Assembly: GCF_001940525.2 (NCBI RefSeq)
Contig: NZ_CP019438.1
Coordinates: 124,001 to 188,000, forward strand
Length of the DNA stretch: 64,000 nucleotides
Source: Thioclava nitratireducens
Lineage (GTDB): Bacteria > Pseudomonadota > Alphaproteobacteria > Rhodobacterales > Rhodobacteraceae
Reading direction: 5' to 3'
Shown here: piece by piece, positions 41,723 through 50,058 of the stretch
Layout of the letters: each line of letters begins with the position of its first letter
How positions within the stretch are numbered: the stretch's first letter is position 1
Position numbers and translations under genes: made by a program
The notes under the pieces: model-generated
Database searches by the model: none
Seen by the model: the letters and a program-made list of their open reading frames with translations, nothing else
What the model was told of the DNA's origin: nothing

Positions 41723-43078
41723 TCAGGACGCGCGCGAATAGCGCACCCCCTCGGGCACGTGCTGATCGAAAACCGAAGCGATTATCCGTGTTAACGGGCG
41801 ACCTTCCGGTGCAATGGCGATACGCTTTCCCGTCAGCCTTGCGAATGGCGCGAAGCGCGTGGCCATTTCCGTCAGGCACGGTAGCAGCTTCTGGGCATCG
41901 GTGCCGAACTCCTGGCTCAAATCGTCAAGATCCACTGCGAACCGACACATCAACTCCTCGATCGCCCGAGCGCGCAACTGGTCTTCGGGGCTTAACTGGT
42001 AGCCACGAGCGCCCGGAAAAACACCGGTTGCAATCCGCTGCTGATAAGCCGCGGTTGCGGGCGCATTCTGGATATAACCTTCCGAAAAGCGCGAAATCGA
42101 CGATGCCCCAAGCCCTATGAGAGTGCTGCATGTGTCGGTCGTGTATCCTTGGAAATTGCGACGCAGCCGTCCGGCTTCGAGCGCCGCCGTCAGAGTGTCG
42201 CCGGGGTGCGCGAAATGGTCGATGCCGATAGCTGTGAGGCCAGCCGCGACAAACAGTTCTCCGGCGCGCGTGGCGAGGTGGTAGCGCGCCAGATCGTCCG
42301 GCAGCGCGTCTTCGTCGATCAGCTTTTGCCGTTTTGAAACCCAAGGCACATGCGCGTAACCAAAGAGCGCAACGCGGTCCGGCGTAAAGGTGAGAACCTT
42401 TTCGATCGTATCTTCGATGCGTGCGAGGCTCTGGTGCGGGAGGCCATAGACCAGATCGGTGTTGAGAGAGGCGATGCCGGCTGCACGCAAGTCTTCGACG
42501 CACGCGCGTGTGGTTTCGAACGGTTGCAGGCGACCGATGGCTTTTTGGACTTCGGGATCGAAATCCTGAATGCCGATCGACGCGCGGTTCATGCCCTCGG
42601 AGGCGAGAGCTTCGATCTTCGCGCGATCGACCATGGTCGGGTCAATCTCCACCGAGAACTCGAACTCCTGAGCTGGTGGAAACACACGGCGTATCGATGC
42701 CGAGAGACGATGAATCAATTCCGGCGGCAGGATGGTAGGCGTTCCGCCACCCCAGTGAAGGCGGCCCATTTTCAGGCCGTTCGGTATGATGGCGCGCACC
42801 ATTTCGAGCTCTGCCTCAAGCGCCTCGATATAGCTTTCCACCGGGCCAAGGGTTCTCGTGCCTTGTGTGTGACAGGCGCAGAACCAGCAAAGACGCTCGC
42901 AAAACGGGATGTGCATGTAGACTGACACAGGCTCGCTCGGGTCCAACCGTTCAAGCGCATGGCGTTGAAAGGACGCGCCTGTGTCGGGCGCAAAGGCCGC
43001 CGCAGTCGGGTAGGACGTGTAACGCGGCACGCGCGCATCGAAGAGGCCAAGGGCCCGAAGTGTTTCTGTGTGTTCCAT
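41723..43078 (-). CDS. hemN: Oxygen-independent coproporphyrinogen III oxidase (HemN)
   Basis: A 451-residue radical-SAM enzyme with the cluster motif C-x3-C-x2-C (IPFCERLCWFCACHT), the glycine-rich GGGTPTILP and the second-SAM features (ASIGIQDFDPEVQKAIGR). It makes protoporphyrinogen IX under low oxygen for haem synthesis, needed for cytochromes and the NO-related haem proteins nearby. It is transcribed opposite to the neighbouring nitric-oxide genes. The sequence looks complete. Confidence 0.93.
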   Translation of the reverse strand: MEHTETLRALGLFDARVPRYTSYPTAAAFAPDTGASFQRHALERLDPSEPVSVYMHIPFCERLCWFCACHTQGTRTLGPVESYIEALEAELEMVRAIIPNGLKMGRLHWGGGTPTILPPELIHRLSASIRRVFPPAQEFEFSVEIDPTMVDRAKIEALASEGMNRASIGIQDFDPEVQKAIGRLQPFETTRACVEDLRAAGIASLNTDLVYGLPHQSLARIEDTIEKVLTFTPDRVALFGYAHVPWVSKRQKLIDEDALPDDLARYHLATRAGELFVAAGLTAIGIDHFAHPGDTLTAALEAGRLRRNFQGYTTDTCSTLIGLGASSISRFSEGYIQNAPATAAYQQRIATGVFPGARGYQLSPEDQLRARAIEELMCRFAVDLDDLSQEFGTDAQKLLPCLTEMATRFAPFARLTGKRIAIAPEGRPLTRIIASVFDQHVPEGVRYSRAS

Positions 43079-43221
43079 GCCCTCTTATCAGACAGACAGA
43101 AGCGGGCTTCTTTGCTGTGGCTCAAACTAAATTTGCGACGACGCAGCCGGTGGCCGCACAGGTCCCCTCGTTCGACCGTGAAATTGACAGAAGGGCATCG
43201 AGTCATCTTGTGTGCGGTAAT

Positions 43222-43238
43222 TGGTATTTACAATGCGC
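43222..43238. promoter_or_regulatory. NsrR operator upstream of norEF
   Basis: TGGTATTTACAATGCGC matches the nsrR and globin sites (GGTATTTACAATGC is identical to the latter). It lies 90 bp before norE and between divergent hemN and norE, so it may control both. An eight-codon frame (MATKVEAD) at 43263 sits between it and norE and may be a leader or a relic. Confidence 0.6.
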
Positions 43239-43328
43239 ATTCAAATAGTGCAGGGAGAGATCATGGCGACGAAGGTTGAAGCCGATTGAGTCGTGACGGG
43301 CCGAAGGCTCTTGCAAAGGTCTTGCTGA

Positions 43329-43883
43329 ATGACGGATCAAACCCGAACTGCATTGGACGATTTGCCCGGCGATCTTTTGATGTGGGTTCTCATTATCAGC
43401 GAATTGCTGGTTTTCGGGGCGGGGTTGATCGTTTTCTTGTCGGTGCGGATCACGGATCCGACGGGCTTTGCCGAGGCGCAGAATGCGCTGGACCGGACTG
43501 CCGCTGCGACCAACACGATTATCTTGCTGACGAGCGGCTTTTTCGCTGCCCTGGCGTTGAATCTAAGGCAATCGCGCAGGCGTGGCGGCGCACGCGTTTC
43601 TCTTGTGTGTGCCGCTTTGCTCGGCGCGGCATTTCTCTGGATCAAGGGCGCCGAATTCGCGTCCAAGGCGGCGCAAGGCATTGTCTGGGACACGCATCCT
43701 TTCTTCAATTTCTACTTCCTGCTGACCGGATTTCACGCCGCGCATGTCGCAGCCGGCGTCATCCTGCTGCTGCTGGTGGCGTGGCGCGATCATGTGGGAA
43801 ATATCGAGGATGCGACCGCGTTCTGGCACATGGTCGATCTGATCTGGGTGCTGCTCTTTCCAGTGGTCTATCTCCTGCAATGA
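43329..43883 (+). CDS. norE: NorE-type cytochrome c oxidase subunit III family protein
   Basis: This 184-residue protein has five hydrophobic segments and the subunit III signature (LMWVLIISELLVFGAGLIVF, then the H-rich FYFLLTGFHAAHVAAG and ATAFWHMVDLIW). NorE supports nitric oxide reductase assembly or activity in denitrifiers. It starts 90 bp after an NsrR operator and overlaps norF by 4 bp. No norCB or norQD lies in the window, so the reductase itself must be elsewhere. Confidence 0.88.
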   Translation: MTDQTRTALDDLPGDLLMWVLIISELLVFGAGLIVFLSVRITDPTGFAEAQNALDRTAAATNTIILLTSGFFAALALNLRQSRRRGGARVSLVCAALLGAAFLWIKGAEFASKAAQGIVWDTHPFFNFYFLLTGFHAAHVAAGVILLLLVAWRDHVGNIEDATAFWHMVDLIWVLLFPVVYLLQ

Positions 43884-44149
43884 CACGCCGGTCCCTCTAT
43901 ATCGCGCTTGGCACGCTTGTTCTCCTCACCCTTGGCTCGTCCTTGCTTTCATTCTCGGGGGTCTGGGCCAAGTGGCCAGTGGCGGCAGCGGTGGTCGTGA
44001 TGGCACTTGCCTGGCAAAAGGCGCGGATCATCCTCGGAAAATATCTGGGATTGGTGCAGGCGCCCGCTTGGCAGCGCGGCTTCGATGTGGCGCTGACAGG
44101 CGTGTGCCTCCTGTTGCTGGCGCTCTATCTCGCGCCACTGGGGCTATAG
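43880..44149 (+). CDS. norF: NorF-like small membrane protein
   Basis: An 89-residue protein with three hydrophobic helices (SLYIALGTLVLLTLGSSLL, VAAAVVVMALAWQKARIIL, FDVALTGVCLLLLALYLAP). NorF and cytochrome oxidase subunit IV-like proteins share this layout. Its ATG overlaps the norE stop (ATGA), and both belong to the NsrR-controlled unit. The assignment rests on order, length and helix pattern. Confidence 0.75.
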   Translation: MTRRSLYIALGTLVLLTLGSSLLSFSGVWAKWPVAAAVVVMALAWQKARIILGKYLGLVQAPAWQRGFDVALTGVCLLLLALYLAPLGL

Positions 44150-44427
44150 GGAACCCGCTGGTCTGTTCGGTAACGACTATCGAGCCTGCATATGCAACGC
44201 TCGCTTGATGCGCTCTGCTCCTCGAACAACCTGATGTGAGCCGGTCCGAATGGACAACCCCCGTTGCGCGAATTTCGCGACGAGAGGTGCGGGCATCAGG
44301 CCGTCGCTGCCATGGCGATCCGACGATACCCAGCTTCGCCGTGATAGAAGCCGTTACTTAATCCTACCTCCCCGCAAAGGGTGGCTAGGCGCGCAAGTAA
44401 TTCAAATACCCATTGTAAGCCACGACA

Positions 44428-44559
44428 ATTCGCCCCACCTCTTCCGCCGATGACGGCCTGCGCGTGTTGATGCGCCTCGCAGGGAGCCCGGACCAGACCG
44501 TCGCCAGGGACGAGGTGCTAAAGGGTTTCGTGTCTTCTGGCTACGGTCCGAAAACGTAA
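44428..44559 (+). pseudogene. Relic of an Rrf2/NsrR-type repressor N-terminus
   Basis: The frame RPTSSADDGLRVLMRLAGSP aligns with the nsrR start (LTSFTDFGLRALMRMASGP), but the start codon is ATT and the frame ends in TAA after 43 codons. A sequence like an NsrR site (TTCAAATACCCATTGTAAGC at 44401-44420) lies just upstream. It is the rest of a duplicated or replaced repressor gene. The rest of the 44150-44707 gap shows no gene. Confidence 0.55.
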
Positions 44560-44707
44560 CCCCTGCACCCTCTTGGGCATCAAGGATTCAGCCAAAGGCG
44601 GGCGGTCGGGAAGACCAGATTCGCGGACGCTTGCCATCCGGATCGAAATGCTCCGCCCGTAATTTGCGAGATTGCGAAGTTCATGGGCATCCTACACTCA
44701 CCGCAAT

Positions 44708-44724
44708 AGGTATTTACAATGCTT
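44708..44724. promoter_or_regulatory. NsrR operator upstream of the globin gene
   Basis: AGGTATTTACAATGCTT matches the sites upstream of nsrR and norE. It lies 16 bp before the globin ATG, the usual position for repressor binding over the promoter. Confidence 0.65.
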
Positions 44725-44740
44725 ATTTTGCGGAGATAGC

Positions 44741-45216
44741 ATGAGCCTCAAGTTCAAATTCTCGGGGGTTCCCATGTCACCTGCTGATCTACAGATCATA
44801 TCCGCGCGCCCCGAAACGACCGCTGCGATTATGGCGCAAACGGGTTTGGACGAGGATAAACTGACCCGGTTGGTGCATCGCTTCTACGACAAGGTGCGTG
44901 CTGACGCGGTTCCCGGGCCGATCTTCGCCTCCAGGATTTCGGACTGGGGGCCGCATTTGCAGCGGATGGTGGAGTTCTGGTCCTCGGTCGCACTCATGAC
45001 CGGTCGTTTTCACGGCGCCCCGATGCAGGCCATGCGTCCTTGCCAGTGGAATGGGATCATTTCGAACGCTGGCTGATGCTGTTCCGCGAGACCGCGACAG
45101 AGACCTGTCCCCGGGAGGGGGCCGCCCATGTCATCGAACGCGCCGAGCGGATAGCGCGCTCGCTGCATATGGCGGTCGAGAGCGCCACGCCTCGAACCGT
45201 CCCCTCTTTGCTCTGA
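44741..45216 (+). pseudogene. Group III truncated haemoglobin, frameshifted
   Basis: Two frames make one globin. The first (44741 onward) carries FDKL-like helices (DKLTRLVHRFYDKVRAD, GPHLQRMVEFWSSVALMTG) including the proximal His. The second continues from about 45031: ASLPVEWDHFERWLMLFRET then ERAERIARSLHMAVESA. Adding one C at about 45030-45031 joins them after HGAPMQA. Truncated globins of this group often detoxify nitric oxide or oxygen. Its NsrR operator and neighbours support an NO role. Either a recent break or a sequence error. Confidence 0.8.
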
Positions 45217-45231
45217 CCAAAGGATACCAAC

Positions 45232-45718
45232 ATGACGAGACCGCTACCCCCCACAAGATTCTGCCAGCCTCACCCGCTACATCGAGGCAGAGTATCACGC
45301 CAAGCATCGCTCTCAATTGCCTGAACTGGCGACGCTCTCGGAAAAGGTGGAAACCGTTCATGCCGGGCAGGCAGATGTCCCTGCCGGGCTGTCCGTGCTA
45401 CTGCACCGGATGATCGGCGAGCTCGAAGTCCACATGAAGAAGGAGGAGCTGGTTCTGTTTCCCGCCATCCGCAACGCGGCACCGAGGCTGGACGGGCCGA
45501 TCGCTACGATGCGCGCGGATCACGACGACCATGAGGCGGAGGTCGAACAGATCCGGCAATTGACAAACGATCTGACATTGCCGGACGGTGCATGCCAAAG
45601 CTGGACGCGGCTCTATGCCGGGGTCGGTGAATTTCTTGAAGACCTAGCAGCCCATATCCGGCTGGAAAACGACGTGTTATTCCCGCAATTCGAAACCCAA
45701 GGCGCAGGCCATGTCTGA
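45232..45718 (+). pseudogene. Hemerythrin-like iron-sulfur repair protein, frameshifted
   Basis: The frame from about 45253 encodes a hemerythrin domain (LTRYIEAEYHAKHRSQLPEL, HMKKEELVLFPAI, MRADHDDHEAEVEQI, HIRLENDVLFPQF) with the His/Glu iron ligands. The start is out of frame: removing one C from the run at 45247-45252 makes an intact protein starting MTRPLPPQDSASLTRYIEAE. It resembles the domain of the NO-damage repair protein YtfE/RIC but lacks its N-terminal ScdA domain. Downstream the AhpD-like gene overlaps its end by 8 bp. Confidence 0.75.
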
Positions 45719-46055
45719 GATGCATCGTCCCAACCCGACCAAGAATCTCGTGGAGCGGCGTCATGCCTTGGCGCCGAAGACTGAGGACGCCTTCCGCGCA
45801 TTTTCGAAAACGGTGTTCACTGAAGGGGCGCTCGATGCGCGCAGCAAGCAGCTTATCGCCGTGGCCGTCGCGCACGTAACGCAGTGCCCATGGTGCATCG
45901 AGAGCCATGTCAAAGCCGCCCGGCGTGCGGGCGCCTCGGACGAACAGGTCATGGAAGCGATTTGGGTCGCCGCGGAAATGCGCGCCGGCGCCTCTTGGAC
46001 CCATGCTCTGAAAGCAGTTGAGATGATCGGCGACACGGACAAGCCGGACAGCTGA
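45711..46055 (+). CDS. Carboxymuconolactone decarboxylase/AhpD-like protein
   Basis: This 114-residue protein has the CMD/AhpD fold with the redox pair C-P-W-C in TQCPWCIESHVKAARRAG. AhpD-like proteins act in peroxide or disulfide redox chemistry, which fits an NO-stress operon. It overlaps the hemerythrin frame by 8 bp and the DUF488 gene by 1 bp (the shared A of the stop and start codons), so it is tightly coupled. Confidence 0.85.
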   Translation: MSEMHRPNPTKNLVERRHALAPKTEDAFRAFSKTVFTEGALDARSKQLIAVAVAHVTQCPWCIESHVKAARRAGASDEQVMEAIWVAAEMRAGASWTHALKAVEMIGDTDKPDS

Positions 46056-46444
46056 TGCCGTCAGCAAGCCCCCCCACCTCCGAAGCTCCTGGCGAGCTTA
46101 TCCGCGTCAAGCGGATCTATCGCGCGGCACGCGTGTCAGATGGCAAGCGGATATTGGTCGATCGTCTCTGGCCGCGCGGCATGGCGAAGGACCGCGCCAG
46201 ACTGTTTCACTGGTGCAAGGAGACCGCGCCGAGCGACGAATTGCGGCGCTGGTTCCACGAGCACCCTGATAGGTGGCAGGAGTTCACCACGCGTTATGAG
46301 GCGGAACTTGCCGCTCATGACGATTTGGTCCGCGAGCTCGCCGGATATGCACGCGAGAACGTCGTTACGCTACTTTATGCTTCAAAGGACGAGGCACATA
46401 ATAACGCCGTCGTGTTACGCGATTACCTGCGCCAATGGTTATAG
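46055..46444 (+). CDS. DUF488 family protein
   Basis: A 129-residue protein with the DUF488 opening (VKRIYRAARVSDGKRILVDRLWPRGMAKD), the PSDELRRWFHEHPDRW segment and the final TLLYASKDEAHNNAVVLRDYL. The family is uncharacterised. It often follows NO-detoxification or stress genes, and the present operon (hemerythrin, CMD, DUF488, nitronate monooxygenase) keeps that link. The ATG shares the A of the CMD stop. Confidence 0.8.
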   Translation: MPSASPPTSEAPGELIRVKRIYRAARVSDGKRILVDRLWPRGMAKDRARLFHWCKETAPSDELRRWFHEHPDRWQEFTTRYEAELAAHDDLVRELAGYARENVVTLLYASKDEAHNNAVVLRDYLRQWL

Positions 46445-46460
46445 AACGGGAGGAGCAAGC

Positions 46461-47474
46461 ATGACGGACCAGCCAATAAACCCGCTGCACACACCGCTTT
46501 GCGACCTGCTGGGGTGCGCCCAGCCAGTTCTGCTGGCCGGGATGGGCGGCGTTTCCCGCTGGGAACTGGCCGCCGCCGTGGCCAATGCGGGCGGTTACGG
46601 GATTTTGGGCATGGTGCGCGAAGACCCAGCCCTGATCGCCGCAGAGGTTACTGCGCTGCGGGACGCGACTGACCGACCTTTTGCCGTCAACTTGATCCCC
46701 GCGGCGACCGAACCAGCGCTGCTCGATGCGCAGATCGCCTGCTGTCTCGATCTTGGCGTGCCGGCCTTCAGCTTTTTCTGGGACGTGATGCCTGACGTGG
46801 TGGCCCGCGTGAAACGTGCCGGTTGCCTTGTTCTGCATCAGGTCGGCACGGTCGAGGCCGCGCGGATCGCCGAAGAGGCCGGAGCGGATGTGATCATCGC
46901 GCAGGGCGTCGAGGCGGGCGGTCACGTGCATGGACGACACCCGGCTTTCGGGCTGGCCGAGCAAATCCTTGCGCAGACCGACCTGCCGGTCGTCGTCTCC
47001 GGAGGGATCGCAACGGGCGAGGGCCTCGCCGCCGCGTTGACCATCGGCGCCGATGGCGTGCAATGCGGCACGGCCTTTCTGGCGACCGAGGAATCCTTCG
47101 CTCATCCCTATCACAAATCCCGAATCACGGAGGCCACCGGCGACCACACGGTTCTGACCGATGTTTTCGTTCTGAATTGGCCCAAGGGCGCTGCGGTGCG
47201 GGTGATCGCCAATAGCGTGACCGAGAGCCTGGACGGACATTACCTCGGCCACGACCCTGACAGTCTTCCGCGCGAGGCCATCGCCCGCGACGGCGAGCAG
47301 CCGCGCCTGCGCTTCAGCACGGATTCGCCGCTGCGAACCACGACCGGCGACTTGGAGGCGATGGCACTCTATGCGGGTCAGGGTGTGGGTGCGCTCAACG
47401 ATGTCCCCACGGCCGCCGCACGTCTGGACGGCATGGTCGCGCAGGCCCGTCATCTCTTGGAACACCCGTTTTGA
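46461..47474 (+). CDS. Nitronate monooxygenase family protein
   Basis: This 337-residue FMN enzyme matches the nitronate monooxygenase family: VLLAGMGGVSRWELAAAVANAGGYG, the phosphate-binding GVEAGGHVHG and VVSGGIATGEGLAAALTIGADGVQCGTAF. It oxidises alkyl nitronates, toxic nitro compounds. The start at 46461 has a GGGAGGAG ribosome site, 16 bp after DUF488. As last gene of the NsrR cluster it could remove nitro products formed during NO stress. Confidence 0.88.
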   Translation: MTDQPINPLHTPLCDLLGCAQPVLLAGMGGVSRWELAAAVANAGGYGILGMVREDPALIAAEVTALRDATDRPFAVNLIPAATEPALLDAQIACCLDLGVPAFSFFWDVMPDVVARVKRAGCLVLHQVGTVEAARIAEEAGADVIIAQGVEAGGHVHGRHPAFGLAEQILAQTDLPVVVSGGIATGEGLAAALTIGADGVQCGTAFLATEESFAHPYHKSRITEATGDHTVLTDVFVLNWPKGAAVRVIANSVTESLDGHYLGHDPDSLPREAIARDGEQPRLRFSTDSPLRTTTGDLEAMALYAGQGVGALNDVPTAAARLDGMVAQARHLLEHPF

Positions 47475-47832
47475 CGTGCTTTTAAGTCGAAGCCGTGAAC
47501 GACGAATTTAAGAGCTCAGCTGCCAAGGTTGCTTTTGCTCACCACCTCGCTTTGCGCGCCGGTCAGAGAACTGGCGCGACTGCTTCCCGCGTGGATGGTC
47601 GTCTAACGATCAGTTATGGACCCTCGGTCGCGGCATGAAGCCTCTGACAGACATACTCGGTTCGATCGACCAAAGGGCGGACGAAACCTTGCCGGAAGGA
47701 GTTTTTTCGATCCCGCGAAAGCACTACGCAGCGAGCCCGAACGCGAGGTGACCGATCGGGAATGTTCCAGCAGGATACCGAACGCGAGCGACAGGCCGCT
47801 GGGAAAGGACAAGAGCGGAAATTGATCGCAGA
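47475..47832. other. Gene-free region
   Basis: About 360 bp between the monooxygenase gene and the LysR stop have only short shadow frames. No terminator with a clear T-run or other element was found. Confidence 0.4.
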
Positions 47833-48675
47833 TCAAGGCGCCACAAGGCCAACCATCAAACTCTGGACCATCGGATCAACAAGCGCTTTGTTGCGATCCT
47901 CGCGGATCACGATCCACGCCGGCAATTCGAACACTGGCGCACCGGGCACCGGGAACAGGGCGCCGCTATCGATCTGGTGTTCGACCAGACGCCGGGGAAA
48001 ATAGCCGCTGCCGCCATTGAGCTTGAGATATTGAAGGCCGAGCCAGGCGATGTTGGCCGAGAGTGCAGGACCGGGAAACTCCGGAAAGCCAGCGCGGAAC
48101 TGATTGTCGAATTCCGGGCCCCACTCGACATGGATATAGCCGTCAGGCTGCATGCTAGCGGTCGGTTCGGTAGAGACGAGCACCAGCTGTTCAGTAAGCA
48201 ATGGCAGGAGCTCGAGCATCGGACGGCGCTGCGGGGTGAACATGACTCCGATATCCATCCGCCCGTCGACCAGCGCCTGCATCAGTTCAGGCTCGAAGCC
48301 GATTTCGGAATGAAACGAAACCCGGGGATGGGACCGCTGGATATTGGCGAACCACTGCATCATCAGCCCTTCCCACAGGCCGAAGCGCGCCCCGATGACG
48401 ACACGCGCGCGGAATTGTCCAGGCAGGCCGACGTCGTGCCGCGCGCGTTCGAGGGCTCGCACCATCTGCGCTGCATGCTTCAAGAACCGGCCACCGCCCG
48501 CAGTCAGTGCCGCGCCGGCCTTGTTGCGAGTGAAAAGCCTGGTGCCTAACTGATCTTCGAGTGCCCGGATACGGGCGCTCACGGTTGACTGGGTGACGTG
48601 AAGCCTTTCGGCGGCCGCTACGAAGCTGCCGGTATCAGCCACGGCAAGGAAAGTTCGGGCATGTTCAATGTTCAT
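47833..48675 (-). CDS. LysR-family transcriptional regulator
   Basis: A 280-residue LysR protein: helix-turn-helix ARTFLAVADTGSFVAAAERL and HVTQSTVSARIRALEDQLG, then the effector domain (GFEPELMQALVDGRMDIGVMF). The start at 48675 is preferred over one 26 codons upstream that precedes a typical LysR opening. It is isolated, so its target is unknown. Neighbouring genes on either side are small or separate. Confidence 0.87.
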   Translation of the reverse strand: MNIEHARTFLAVADTGSFVAAAERLHVTQSTVSARIRALEDQLGTRLFTRNKAGAALTAGGGRFLKHAAQMVRALERARHDVGLPGQFRARVVIGARFGLWEGLMMQWFANIQRSHPRVSFHSEIGFEPELMQALVDGRMDIGVMFTPQRRPMLELLPLLTEQLVLVSTEPTASMQPDGYIHVEWGPEFDNQFRAGFPEFPGPALSANIAWLGLQYLKLNGGSGYFPRRLVEHQIDSGALFPVPGAPVFELPAWIVIREDRNKALVDPMVQSLMVGLVAP

Positions 48676-49083
48676 AGAGGCCCCATGCATCGTGTTTTCG
48701 AATATCATATCGCATTTATATTCGCTTCCCCAATATGATGAATCGCGCGACACTTGAACCCGCGCATCTCGCGGACAACCGGAAGATCACCGGCATATGA
48801 ATTAGACGAGCTTACCGGGCCGGAGGGGTTTCCGGCAGTCGACAGCCTCTCGTGGATCGCGTCTGGCCGCAATGCGTGGCGTGAGAGAAGTTGCCGGGGC
48901 CTGACGAGTCCGAAATCTGCGCCGAGCCTCGAACTCCGCCGCAGGCTCCGACACGCCCCGGACCGGTGGGCAGCCTTCGAAGCCGCGAATTGGTCAGAAT
49001 TCGCCGCCCGCCCGACCCGCGTTGTGGATCTATGCGACTGACGTCGCGCTGAAAGAGTGTCTCGAAAGGAGGTTCGTAAGGCC
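48676..49083. other. Region with one plausible unnamed frame
   Basis: The gap holds a plus frame (48754-49041) whose last 35 residues (LRHAPDRWAAFEAANWSEFA) look protein-like, but the first part does not. It is not called a gene. The long antisense frame over the same region is repetitive Ser/Arg and is a shadow. Confidence 0.3.
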
Positions 49084-49359
49084 ATGAGAAACAGCGATTT
49101 GAACGGAGCGAACAGCGTGACGGGGAGCGAACCCGCCGCGCCGAAGGAGGAGAGCAATGACGGGCGAAGGCCGTGCCCGACCCCGGGAGAGTGTCGCCTC
49201 ATGGCTGGGCTCGGGCTTTCGTTGGCCGGAATCACCCTCTTCACCTTCGGCGACACGGGCATTGCGGGGCCATGGGCGCACAGCGCTGGGATCAGCGCGC
49301 TAACCACTGGCCTGCTGCTGTGGGGAGTGGGTGCCATTCGACGCACGCTCGAACTGTGA
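49084..49359 (+). CDS. Small membrane protein, unknown function
   Basis: A 91-residue protein with a soluble N-terminus (about 45 residues) and two close hydrophobic segments (LMAGLGLSLAGITLFTF, SAGISALTTGLLLWGVGAI). A strong AAAGGAGG ribosome site lies 11 bp before the ATG at 49084. No family is recognised. Confidence 0.55.
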   Translation: MRNSDLNGANSVTGSEPAAPKEESNDGRRPCPTPGECRLMAGLGLSLAGITLFTFGDTGIAGPWAHSAGISALTTGLLLWGVGAIRRTLEL

Positions 49360-49611
49360 GGCCGGCTCTCACTCAAGGCACCGCGTATTTCATCCGCTGT
49401 GCTGACCGCATCAGCAAACAGCCGTTCGAGAGATCCCAGCGTGATGGAAGACAACGACGGGCGCGGCATCGGGATATTCTCGTCTCCGCCCTCATTCGCG
49501 GTGGAGTTCGCACCAGATTAGTGCGCCCCGCCGACGTCAGTCCCGAATAGCCGCGTGCGTCCCGGGACGTCGACCGACGATCATGAGAACGAAACAGTGG
49601 ACTCGAGTGAC

Positions 49612-49722
49612 ATGGAAAATGGAATGAGTTTCGAAATGGTGATCGGTTGGCTTTTCGGCCTTCTAATTCTGGTATTGGTGGTTTTGACCATAGCAGCGCT
49701 GATCAAATGTCTACAGAAATAA
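49612..49722 (+). CDS. 36-residue single-helix membrane protein
   Basis: The frame MENGMSFEMVIGWLFGLLIL...TIAALIKCLQK encodes one hydrophobic helix with a short acidic start and a basic end, the layout of small membrane regulators such as the oxidase subunit CydX. It has no recognised family and lies in an otherwise gene-poor area (49360-49816). Being short, it could be spurious. Confidence 0.45.
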   Translation: MENGMSFEMVIGWLFGLLILVLVVLTIAALIKCLQK

Positions 49723-49816
49723 CGAAGAAGCCCCTAGCAAAAGCTCCGTGTTTCATAGCGGTGCTCTTTATATCCGTGATGTGGAATAGGTGGCCTGATC
49801 GAGAACGAAATATCTT

Positions 49817-49865
49817 CCACGGGACTTAACCTCGACCATCGATTAGACTCCGACCCAACCTTGAT
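49817..49865. repeat. Left arm of a 48-bp inverted repeat pair
   Basis: The sequence from CCACGGGACTTAAC through ATCGATTAGACTCCGACCC to AACCTTGAT is repeated in reverse orientation at 52399-52446 with about 80 percent identity. The two arms bracket the IS5/IS3 block. They may be the ends of an older transposon or a composite. Confidence 0.6.
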
Positions 49866-50058
49866 GTCCATCAGATGCTCATCTCTCCACCTACGCCCGC
49901 AATGATAGCAGCAGGTTGGTGGGAAGGCAGTTCATCCCATTAGCCCTTGGCAAACTACGCGTTATGATCGAGCGTACAATCGAGACGATCGCGAATCCAG
50001 CATTTCGCGCAGCTTGTACTTCTCTGGAATATCTAACGTCGAACACTACAGAGTTCCT

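Noticed and set aside
43263..43289. Eight-codon frame before norE as a leader peptide
   Set aside because: It has a fair ribosome site, but no codon bias or hairpin that would indicate attenuation, so it is only noted.
48705..49469. 254-residue minus-strand frame
   Set aside because: Ser/Arg-rich, without domains, and spans a region with a better ribosome-site-supported plus gene at 49084.
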